Position numbers and translations under genes: made by a program. The notes under the pieces are model-generated. The model did not search any database, was not told the origin of the DNA, and saw only the letters and a program-made list of their open reading frames with translations. DNA of 64,000 nt. Origin: Stappia indica (GTDB taxonomy: Bacteria > Pseudomonadota > Alphaproteobacteria > Rhizobiales > Stappiaceae). The DNA lies in the NCBI RefSeq assembly GCF_001696535.1, contig NZ_MBQE01000006.1:1-64000 (forward strand). The letters are read 5' to 3'. This document shows positions 42,245 to 49,030 of this stretch, in pieces (positions within the stretch are counted from its first letter, which is position 1; each line of letters begins with the position of its first letter).

Positions 42245-42265
42245 GCTCGCCGGCCTCCGCCTTTT
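42238..42265 (+). terminator. Third full tandem terminator, duplicate of the first
   Basis: GGCCGG-CTCG-CCGGCC with the outer GG/CC and a G-U pair, then CGCCTTTT. It shares 26 identical bases with the first unit. Confidence 0.75.
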
Positions 42266-42276
42266 CCTCGTCGGTT

Positions 42277-42305
42277 GGGACCGGCCTGTCCGGCCTGCGC
42301 CTTTT
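42277..42305 (+). terminator. Fourth, diverged terminator-like unit
   Basis: A weaker hairpin (GGCC-TGTCC-GGCC) followed by TGCGCCTTTT. Its tail matches 16 of 17 bases of the tail of the preceding unit, 40 bp earlier. Confidence 0.5.
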
Positions 42306-42315
42306 CCTCGCCGGG

Positions 42316-42738
42316 TCACACCAGGCTGAGGTGACGCTTCTTCTCGAAGACCTTGAGCACCTGGGCGAGATCGCCGCCGCGCTTGAGGATCACCCCGCCC
42401 GTGCCGACCACCGCATAGGCGCCCTGCCGCTTGGCGTTGCGCGGCACTTTCTCGACCCGGAACAGCGGCATTTCCGAGCTGCGGCGGAAGATCGAGAACA
42501 CCGCCCGGTCCTTCATGTGGTCGATGGCGTAGTCGCGCCATTCGCCGGAGGCCACCCGGTGGCCGTAGACCCGCAGGATCAGATCGAGCTCGCGTCGGTG
42601 GAAGGAGACCAGCGCTGGTGCTGGTGTGGGTGCCGGAGCAGGGCTGCTCGGTGCGGCCGGGCTGCGGGCAGGCGCGAAACCGGAGATCGCCGCCGGCTCC
42701 GCTCCCGGCCTGGATGCCTCTTCATCGAATTCGCTCAT
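42316..42738 (-). CDS. DUF2794 family protein
   Basis: The 140-residue protein has a Pro/Ala-rich disordered N-terminus (about 1-42, with PAPAPTPAPA) and a conserved DUF2794 domain (FHRRELDLILRVYGHRVASG, WRDYAIDHMKDRAVFSIFRR, FRVEKVPRNAKRQGAYAVVG). The family is alphaproteobacterial and of unknown function. Its stop abuts the terminator stack, and it is convergent with the autotransporter. I use ATG 42738; an in-frame start at 42762 adds eight residues. Confidence 0.88.
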   Translation of the reverse strand: MSEFDEEASRPGAEPAAISGFAPARSPAAPSSPAPAPTPAPALVSFHRRELDLILRVYGHRVASGEWRDYAIDHMKDRAVFSIFRRSSEMPLFRVEKVPRNAKRQGAYAVVGTGGVILKRGGDLAQVLKVFEKKRHLSLV

Positions 42739-43271
42739 CGCGCCGTCCGCCTCGCCGCCCAATGATCCATCTCGTCATCCCGCTGTCATGATGGGCCGCC
42801 CTGTCCGCCTTTTGCAAGTCCCGCCCGCCTCCGCAGCCCTCGGCAACGCCCGGCAAACGCCCGCAGCCGCACCTGTCCTCCCTTGATCAAACCCTTGGCA
42901 GAAATGACATATTTTGGAAATTCGGACTTGCGCGCCCGGCTTTTTGGCGGGGCCTGTCGATTTCATAGTTTCGCCCCATTGCAGCCCAGACGGTGCCATC
43001 TTGGCCGGCGAAATTGTCATCGTTGCATAAGGGACTGACGACAAGGCTTCGGTACGCAACAGCCCCCCAGCCCCCCGGGGTTTTGTCTCAGGCGTTCCCC
43101 GGCTCGCAAGGGCCGAGATTGCAACCGGAAGGGCCGGCTCCAATGCCGGCCCTTTTCCGTTTCTGCAGCCCTTTCCCCGCTTCTCCGCGTTTTCCACCCC
43201 CTCGGCGTCTCCTGTGACCGGGGCGTGCGCAACGGCTTTTGTCGGCCGGCGAAGGGCGCTATCATGCCTGC
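42739..43271. other. 533-bp intergenic region, possible small-RNA locus
   Basis: No protein gene is supported. It is less GC-rich at 42890-43060 than its surroundings. The segment holds TTGATCAA (42882-42889), then GACATATTTTGGAAATTC, and near its 3' side a strong plus-strand terminator. Because no plus-strand gene precedes that terminator for over 1 kb other than the autotransporter, which has its own terminators, an unannotated short transcript is a fair guess. Confidence 0.4.
43129..43156 (+). terminator. Orphan terminator
   Basis: A 10-bp stem (AAGGGCCGGC with GCCGGCCCTT) around TCCAAT, ending in TTTT. It points rightward and has no coding gene in front of it. Confidence 0.7.
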
Positions 43272-43793
43272 ATGAGTATCGGCCTGACAGCCCTGCGCCC
43301 AGCGCGCCACGACGATGCCGAAGCGCTCGCCACCATCCATGAGGATGCCTGGCGGTCGACCTATCGGGGCATCATCGACGGCCTGGAGCTGGAGCGGATG
43401 ATCTCCCGCCGCGGCCCGAAATGGTGGCGCACCGCCCTGTCGCGCGGCGTCCAGATCCAGATCCTCGAGGTCGCCGGCCTGCCCGCCGGCTATGCCACCT
43501 GGGGCCGCAGCCGCATGCGCGAGCTGCCCTTCGAGGGCGAGATTTACGAGCTCTATGTCCGGCCCGACCATCAGGGCCTCGGCTTCGGCAGCGAGCTGTT
43601 CACCGCCACCCGCGCCGCGCTGACCCGCGCCCGTCTCGACGGCCTGGCCATCCGTGTGCTCAAGGACAACGACGATGCGGTCCGCTTCTACCAGCGGCGC
43701 GGCGGCCAGATCCTGATGACCAGCCGCGAGCGTATCGCCCAGACGACGCTCGATCTCACCGTCTTCGGCTGGTTCGCCGAAGAGCGGTACTGA
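43272..43793 (+). CDS. GNAT family N-acetyltransferase
   Basis: The 173-residue single-domain GNAT protein has the acetyl-CoA-binding motif RPDHQGLGFGSEL near 97-109 and the C-terminal VLKDNDDAVRFYQRRGGQ motif. EDAWRSTYRGIIDGLELERM near its start is typical of RimI-like bacterial acetyltransferases with unknown targets. I use ATG 43272 (MSIGLTALRPAR). An upstream in-frame GTG at 43239 is possible. It is convergent with the quinone reductase gene. Confidence 0.88.
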   Translation: MSIGLTALRPARHDDAEALATIHEDAWRSTYRGIIDGLELERMISRRGPKWWRTALSRGVQIQILEVAGLPAGYATWGRSRMRELPFEGEIYELYVRPDHQGLGFGSELFTATRAALTRARLDGLAIRVLKDNDDAVRFYQRRGGQILMTSRERIAQTTLDLTVFGWFAEERY

Positions 43794-43823
43794 CCGCCTC
43801 GCGCCGAGCGGCGCGACCCGGTG

Positions 43824-44402
43824 TCACGCCGCCTCCCCGTAGCGCTCCGCCTTGCCGATCCAGCCCTTGCGCTTTTTCTCGTCCGATCCATGCACCGGTG
43901 CGAAGGTGCGAAAGCGCACCGGCGAGAAGCCGCAAAACTCCAGGATCTGCTTGCGCATCGCCCGGTAGCCCGGCGTCCGCAGCAGAAAGCGCAGATACCA
44001 GGGCGGCGTGTCGGAGGTGACCAGCACCTCGGCCGAGCGCCCCTTCAACAGCTTGGCCGGCACCATCTGCCCCGGCTCGTAGCGGAAGGCGAAGCCCGGC
44101 AGCAGCACCCGGTCGATCAGCCCCTTCAGCTTGGCCGGCATCAATCCCCACCACAGCGGATGCACGATCACCAGATGCTCGCACCAGGTGAGTGCCGCCT
44201 GCACCTCGGCAAGGCACGGCTCCAGCACCTTTTCCGGCTTGAAGCCCGGCCCCATGTCCGGATCGAACTGCATCTGCGACAGGCGCAGCAGCTTCACATC
44301 GTGCCCGGAGCGGGTGGCGCCCCGCACATAGGCGGCGGCCAGCGCGCCGCACAGGCTGTCCGGGCCGGGATGCCCTTCCAGCACGAGAATACGTTTTGCC
44401 AT
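43824..44402 (-). CDS. NAD(P)H-dependent flavin oxidoreductase (quinone reductase family)
   Basis: The 192-residue flavodoxin-fold protein starts MAKRILVLEGHPGPDSLCGALA and has the FMN/FAD-binding segment HLVIVHPLWWGLMPAKLKGLIDRV near 76-99 typical of MdaB/YwqN/NQO-like reductases. These do two-electron reduction of quinones or nitro compounds with NAD(P)H. It is divergent from a TetR gene with two palindromes in between, so it is probably regulated by that protein. Confidence 0.9.
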   Translation of the reverse strand: MAKRILVLEGHPGPDSLCGALAAAYVRGATRSGHDVKLLRLSQMQFDPDMGPGFKPEKVLEPCLAEVQAALTWCEHLVIVHPLWWGLMPAKLKGLIDRVLLPGFAFRYEPGQMVPAKLLKGRSAEVLVTSDTPPWYLRFLLRTPGYRAMRKQILEFCGFSPVRFRTFAPVHGSDEKKRKGWIGKAERYGEAA

Positions 44403-44431
44403 TGTCGGCTTTCCTGTTCGGGGGCTAATAT

Positions 44432-44475
44432 TGACCGCGGTCATTAATTGATGCCTCATTTTATGACCATGGTCA
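44432..44475. promoter_or_regulatory. Two palindromic operators for the TetR/quinone-reductase pair
   Basis: TGACCGCGGTCA (44432-44443) and TGACCATGGTCA (44464-44475) are perfect 12-bp palindromes with the shared half-site TGACC. Their centres are 32 bp apart, about three helical turns, in the 99-bp divergent region. Confidence 0.8.
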
Positions 44476-44501
44476 ATAATTGAATCCGCAAGAAGGCGAA
44501 A

Positions 44502-45116
44502 ATGGTCGGACGACCCCAGAAGCGCACGCGCGAAACCCGTGACAAGATCCTCGCCGAGGCGGTCCGCCTGTTCTCGGCCCAGGGCTTCGAGGCGACCAGC
44601 GTCGATGCGGTGGCGGAGGCGGCCGGCGTCGCCAAGGCCACCGTCTTCGCCCATTTCGCCGACAAGACCAGCCTGCTCATCGCCGCCCGCACGGCCGACC
44701 TGGAGCAGCTGGAGGTCGCCATGCGCGCCCATGTCGCCCGCACGCCGATCGGCGAGACCCGCGACTACATCGCCGGCGTGTTTCGCCCCTGGCTGGCGCT
44801 CTACCGCTCGGATCCGGACTTCGCCCGCCTGTACCTTGTCCAGTCGACCCTGCGCGACGGGCCCTGGACGCGGCTGTTTCTCGGCGTCTGCCAGGCGATG
44901 GAAGAGTGTGCGCTGGAAGCGTTTGCCCGCCTTGCGCGCGAGGGGCGCCTTGCCCCCGGTGCGGATCCCGATCTCCTCGCCCAGGGCGTGCTCGCCTTTT
45001 TCTATCACATGATCGTCGGCCACAGCCTCGGCGCCCTGCCCGGCGAGGACGAACAACTTGCCCTGTTCGACGGGCTGCTTTCCAATTGGCTTTCAGCCGG
45101 CGCCAGCGCGCGATAG
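44502..45116 (+). CDS. TetR/AcrR family transcriptional regulator
   Basis: The 204-residue protein has a TetR HTH near residues 10-55 (RDKILAEAVRLFSAQGFEATSVDAVAEAAGVAKATVFAHFADKTSLL in parts) and a helical ligand domain. The ATG has AGAAGG upstream. It is divergent from the quinone reductase and likely binds the two palindromes in the shared region, acting as repressor of both genes. The ligand is unknown; electrophiles or quinones would fit its neighbour, as inference. Confidence 0.92.
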   Translation: MVGRPQKRTRETRDKILAEAVRLFSAQGFEATSVDAVAEAAGVAKATVFAHFADKTSLLIAARTADLEQLEVAMRAHVARTPIGETRDYIAGVFRPWLALYRSDPDFARLYLVQSTLRDGPWTRLFLGVCQAMEECALEAFARLAREGRLAPGADPDLLAQGVLAFFYHMIVGHSLGALPGEDEQLALFDGLLSNWLSAGASAR

Positions 45117-45259
45117 CCCGGCCCTTTTCGGCCGCAGCTTCGCGTTGCCCGGCCCTCGCCTGCAACCGTCTTGACGTCGCGGCCGTTTCCTGAAAAGTTG
45201 CAAACGAAACTAATATCCGGCCGCGGCGACGTCCCCCGGCCGGGACATGGGAGGAAAAC

Positions 45260-46294
45260 ATGCGCTTCACGGTGAAATCCGCCGGGTTCGGCCTTGCCGC
45301 GCTCGCTTGCGGGCTCGTTGCCGGCCTTGCCGGTGCCCGCGCCGACACCACTCTGGTCATGTCGTCCTGGCTGCCGCCCAAGCACCCGCTGGTCGAGAAC
45401 GCCATGAAGCCCTGGGCCGACGAAGTCGAGAAGGCGACGGAAGGCCGGGTCAAGGTGCGCGTGCTGGCCAAGCCGCTCGGCGCCCCGCCCGCCCATTACG
45501 ACATGGCCCGCGACGGCGTTGCAGACATCACCTACGGCCTGCATTCCTTCACCCAGGACGACCGGTTCCTGCGCTCGCGCATCGGCCAGTTCTCCTTCCT
45601 CGGCAATGATGCGGTCACCGTCTCGAAGGCCTATTGGAAGGTCTATGCCGGCACGCTCGACGCGGCCGGCGAGCACGAGGGCGTCAAGCTGCTCTCCGTC
45701 TTCGCCCATGGCCCCGGCATGATCCACAACAACCAGCGCAAGATCGAAAAGCCGGAGGACTTCGCCGGCCTCAAGCTGCGCACGCCCGGCGGCTACATCG
45801 CCGACCTGATGCAGGATCTCGGCGTCGTCACCCAGTTCATGGGCCCGGGCGAGGTCTACGAGAAGCTGTCGCGCGGCGTCATCGACGGCGTCACCTTCCC
45901 GATGGAGGCGCTCAAGGCCTTCCGTCTCGCCGACCACCTCTCCTACACGCTCAAGGTCCCCGGCGGCATCTACAACACCTCCTGGTTCCTGGTCATGAAC
46001 CAGGCCAAGTGGGACGAGATCTCCGACGCCGACAAGGCCGCCATCGAGAAGCTCTCGGGCGCTGCCTTCGCCGAAAAGGCCGGCGCGGTGTGGGATGCGG
46101 CCGATGCCGGCGGCGCGGAACTCGTCGCCGAGACCAAGATCGAGGTGCACGAGGCCAACGACGCCGTGCTGGCCGCCATCCGCGAGCATGCGGCCAAGCA
46201 CGAGGCGACCTGGGCCGAGGCGGTCAAGGCGCAGGGCTTCGACGGCGCTGCCGCCCTTGCCGAGCTGCGCGCCGAGACCGGCATCTCCTTCTGA
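45260..46294 (+). CDS. TRAP transporter substrate-binding protein (DctP family)
   Basis: The 344-residue protein has a signal peptide (about 1-28, ending AGARA) and the DctP fold, with VMSSWLPPKHPLVENAMKPW at the start, HNNQRKIEKPEDFAGLKLRT near 155-175 and YNTSWFLVMNQAKWD near 238. It binds an organic acid in the periplasm and hands it to the DctQM permease. The Arg of LKLRTPGG is the usual carboxylate-binding residue. The actual substrate is unknown. It leads the three-gene TRAP operon with GGGAGGAAAAC before the ATG. Confidence 0.94.
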   Translation: MRFTVKSAGFGLAALACGLVAGLAGARADTTLVMSSWLPPKHPLVENAMKPWADEVEKATEGRVKVRVLAKPLGAPPAHYDMARDGVADITYGLHSFTQDDRFLRSRIGQFSFLGNDAVTVSKAYWKVYAGTLDAAGEHEGVKLLSVFAHGPGMIHNNQRKIEKPEDFAGLKLRTPGGYIADLMQDLGVVTQFMGPGEVYEKLSRGVIDGVTFPMEALKAFRLADHLSYTLKVPGGIYNTSWFLVMNQAKWDEISDADKAAIEKLSGAAFAEKAGAVWDAADAGGAELVAETKIEVHEANDAVLAAIREHAAKHEATWAEAVKAQGFDGAAALAELRAETGISF

Positions 46295-46314
46295 GCCGAC
46301 AGGACGCAAGGACC

Positions 46315-46833
46315 ATGTCGCCAACCGCAGACAAGGAGGGCCGGCCGCAACGCCGGCCCTTCGCTCATGGGCTGGAGCGGCTGCTCTCGGCAGCCTCCGG
46401 CGCGCTGCTGCTCGCCCTGACCCTCGTCACCTGCATCGACGTGGTCGCCCGCTACTGGTTCAACGCGCCACTGGCCGGCGCCTACGAGCTGACCGAGATC
46501 TTCCTCGCCTCGCTCGTCTTCCTCGCCCTGCCGGTGACCACCGGCCGCGGCGAGCATGTCGAGGTCGACCTGCTGGACGCGGTCGCGGGCGGGCGCATCA
46601 CCCGCGCCGCACGGCCCCTTACCGGCCTGCTGGTCGCCCTCGTCCTTGCGGTCTTTTCCTGGCGGCTGTTCCTGCACGGACAGCGGCTCGCCGAAGATGG
46701 CGCTGTCAGCGATTCGCTGTCCCTGCCGCTGGCGCCGGTCGCCTTCCTTGCCGCTGCGGGCTGCGCGCTCGCCTGTCTTGCCGCCGCCTTGCGGGCGCTT
46801 CGCCCGGACGTCTCACGACGGGATCCGACATGA
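46315..46833 (+). CDS. TRAP transporter small permease (DctQ family)
   Basis: The 172-residue integral membrane protein has about four helices, with the typical CIDVVARYWFNAPLAGAYELTEI near 40-62 and GRGEHVEVDLLDA. It joins the large permease in a sodium-driven complex. It starts 20 bp after the binding-protein gene and overlaps the next gene by ATGA. Confidence 0.93.
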   Translation: MSPTADKEGRPQRRPFAHGLERLLSAASGALLLALTLVTCIDVVARYWFNAPLAGAYELTEIFLASLVFLALPVTTGRGEHVEVDLLDAVAGGRITRAARPLTGLLVALVLAVFSWRLFLHGQRLAEDGAVSDSLSLPLAPVAFLAAAGCALACLAAALRALRPDVSRRDPT

Positions 46834-48149
46834 CGGAATCGCTGATCGGCCTCGCCGTCCTGCTTGTCCTCATCTTCCTCAAGATGCCGGTGGCCTTCGC
46901 CATGGCGCTGGTCGGCATGGCCGGTTTCGCCTGGATGCGCGGGCTCGACGCCAGCCTCGCCATGACCGGCACGCTGGTCTTCGACGCCGGCCTTGCCTAT
47001 TCGCTCTCGGTGGTGCCGCTGTTCATCTTCATGGGCAACGTGCTGGCCCGCTCCGGCGTTGCCCACGGGCTCTACGCGGTCGCCAACCACGCGACGGCGC
47101 GCATGCGCGGCGGCCTTGCCATGGCCTCGGTGATCGCCTGCGGCGGCTTTTCCGCCGTCTGCGGCTCCTCGCTCGCCACCGCCGCCACCATGTCGCGGGT
47201 GGCCATGCCCTCCATGCGCCGCTTCGGCTATGCCGACAGCCTGGCCGCCGGCTCCATCGCCGCCGGCGGCACGCTCGGCATCCTCATTCCGCCCTCGGTG
47301 ATCCTGATCATCTACGGGCTGCTGACCGAGTCCGACATCGGCAAGCTGTTCATCGCCGGCGTGGTGCCGGGCATCGTCGGCCTGCTGTTCTATCTCGCCG
47401 CCGTTCAGGTCGCCGTGTGGCGCAATCCCGAGCTCGCCCCGCCGGCGACCGAGGCCGAACCGCTGACCCGGCGCGACGTGCTCGGCGTCGTCGCGCTGAT
47501 CGTCCTGTTCGCCATCATCATGGTCGGCATCTATGGCGGCTTCTTCACCCCGACCGAGGCCGCCGGCATCGGCGCCGGTGCCGCCCTGCCGCTCTCGGCC
47601 CTGTTCGGCCGGCTCGGCTGGCGCGCCCTCGGCGAGGCCATCGGCGAAAGCACCCGCGCCACCGCGATGATCTTCGCCCTGATCATCGGCGCCGACATCT
47701 TCACCAATTTCGTGAATTTCGCCGGGCTTCCCGACGCGCTCTCCGACATGGTGTCGGATCTCGACGTCAGCCCCTGGCTGGTGATCCTGGCGATCGTCGC
47801 CGTCTACATCCTGCTCGGCTGCGTGCTGGAAAGCCTGTCGATGATCCTGCTCACCGTGCCGGTCTTCTATCCGCTGGTGACGACGCTGGACTTCGGCTCG
47901 GGCCTCCTCGCCGATCCCGAGCTGGTGCTGATCTGGTTCGCCATCGTCGTTGTGGTGGTGACCGAGATCAGCCTGATCACCCCGCCCGTCGGCCTCAACG
48001 TCTTCGTGCTGCGCAGCGTGCTGGAAGACGTCAGCCTGACCACGATCTTCCGGGGCGTCACGCCCTTCTGGATCGCCGACATCTTCCGCCTCGCCCTGCT
48101 CGTCGGCGTGCCGTGGATCTCGCTCTGGCTGGTCGTCGCCATGGGGTGA
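46830..48149 (+). CDS. TRAP transporter large permease (DctM family)
   Basis: The 439-residue protein has 11-12 hydrophobic helices and the DctM signatures: VVPLFIFMGNVL, GGFSAVCGSSLATAATM and GTLGILIPPSVILIIYG, and near the end TEISLITPPVGLNVFV. It forms the transport channel. Translation is coupled to the small permease by an ATGA overlap. No clear terminator follows; a 10-bp palindrome AAATGCATTT lies just after the stop. Confidence 0.95.
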   Translation: MTESLIGLAVLLVLIFLKMPVAFAMALVGMAGFAWMRGLDASLAMTGTLVFDAGLAYSLSVVPLFIFMGNVLARSGVAHGLYAVANHATARMRGGLAMASVIACGGFSAVCGSSLATAATMSRVAMPSMRRFGYADSLAAGSIAAGGTLGILIPPSVILIIYGLLTESDIGKLFIAGVVPGIVGLLFYLAAVQVAVWRNPELAPPATEAEPLTRRDVLGVVALIVLFAIIMVGIYGGFFTPTEAAGIGAGAALPLSALFGRLGWRALGEAIGESTRATAMIFALIIGADIFTNFVNFAGLPDALSDMVSDLDVSPWLVILAIVAVYILLGCVLESLSMILLTVPVFYPLVTTLDFGSGLLADPELVLIWFAIVVVVVTEISLITPPVGLNVFVLRSVLEDVSLTTIFRGVTPFWIADIFRLALLVGVPWISLWLVVAMG

Positions 48150-48265
48150 ATGCGTCACCAGAAATGCATTTACAACCGAACACACCCTTTGATTGTATCA
48201 CCACACTCATGACGCTACCCTCCGGCTGCACACAGCCGGGGGCAAGCGCTATGAGCCTTGAAAAT

Positions 48266-48280
48266 ACACCATTATGGTGT
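48266..48280. promoter_or_regulatory. Palindromic operator of the mqsRA pair
   Basis: ACACCAT-T-ATGGTGT is a 15-bp inverted repeat 8 bp upstream of the toxin ATG. TTGAAA at 48258-48263 precedes it and CATATC follows at 48281, so it may lie between -35 and -10 elements. It is a likely antitoxin autoregulation site. Confidence 0.6.
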
Positions 48281-48288
48281 CATATCTG

Positions 48289-48594
48289 ATGGAGAAACGG
48301 CGGCCTGCCTATCGTCTCTCCGCCATTCAGGACGCCTTCGACCGCCCGGATCGGCTGATGGCGACGACAACGGCGCTGAAAGGCGCGGCGGCTCTGGGCA
48401 TGGGCCGCCAGGACATCGTCGATGTGATCCAGGCCCTTCGGCCGGGCGACTTCTACAAGTCGATGACGTCCCACCACGACCACACGGTCTGGCAGGACGT
48501 CTACCACGGACGCAGCTCGGCAGGCCTGGTCTATGTGAAGTTCACGGCCGGGATCGTCACCCAGTTCCTGTTGCTGTCGTTCAAGGAGAAGTGA
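48289..48594 (+). CDS. MqsR-family toxin (mRNA endonuclease)
   Basis: The 101-residue protein starts MEKRRPAYRLSAIQDAF and has the MqsR core SDFYKSM-like GDFYKSMTSHHDHTVWQDVY and a C-terminal LLLSFKEK. MqsR is a RelE-fold ribonuclease that cuts mRNA, in E. coli at GC-rich GCU-type sites. It precedes its antitoxin gene with one base between stop and start, the reverse of the usual antitoxin-first order but normal for mqsRA. I start it at ATG 48289 to match E. coli MqsR. An in-frame ATG at 48274 adds five residues. Confidence 0.9.
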   Translation: MEKRRPAYRLSAIQDAFDRPDRLMATTTALKGAAALGMGRQDIVDVIQALRPGDFYKSMTSHHDHTVWQDVYHGRSSAGLVYVKFTAGIVTQFLLLSFKEK

Positions 48595-48595
48595 G

Positions 48596-49024
48596 ATGGA
48601 GCCTCTCACCTGCCCGGAAACCGGAAAGCCGATGGTGCGCGGGCTGCGTCCGGTGACGATTTCCTACAAGGGGCTCTCCCGAACCTTCGACATGCCGGGC
48701 TGGTATGCGGACGGAGTGGAGGACGGCATCCATTCCGGCGAGGACATGAAGGTGTCCGATCGCGAGCTGAACCGTCTGAAGGCCGAGGCCGAGCACCTGC
48801 TGACGCCGGACGAGGTTCGCGCGATCCGCCGCAAGCTGCGCCTGAGCCAGCGCGATGCCGGCCTCGTCATCGGTGGCGGGCCAAGGGCCTTCCAGAAATA
48901 CGAATCCGGCGAGGTTCTCGTCAGCCGCGGCATCGCCTCGGCCCTGCGGCTGCTGGAGCGGCATCCGGAGGAGATCGCGACCCTGCGCTCGCTCACCCCC
49001 GATGCCGCCACCAGCTCTGCCTGA
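48596..49024 (+). CDS. MqsA-family antitoxin, variant N-terminus
   Basis: The 142-residue protein has a C-terminal HTH-XRE domain (about 70-110: VRAIRRKLRLSQRDAGLVIGGGPRAFQKYESG) as in MqsA. Its N-terminal domain, which neutralises MqsR, starts with a single CPETGKPM and has PGWYADGVEDGIHSGED where E. coli MqsA carries the second CxxC zinc pair. There is only one Cys in the whole protein. The gene follows the toxin gene by one base and probably represses the pair through the upstream palindrome. Confidence 0.88.
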   Translation: MEPLTCPETGKPMVRGLRPVTISYKGLSRTFDMPGWYADGVEDGIHSGEDMKVSDRELNRLKAEAEHLLTPDEVRAIRRKLRLSQRDAGLVIGGGPRAFQKYESGEVLVSRGIASALRLLERHPEEIATLRSLTPDAATSSA

Positions 49025-49030
49025 CGCGCC

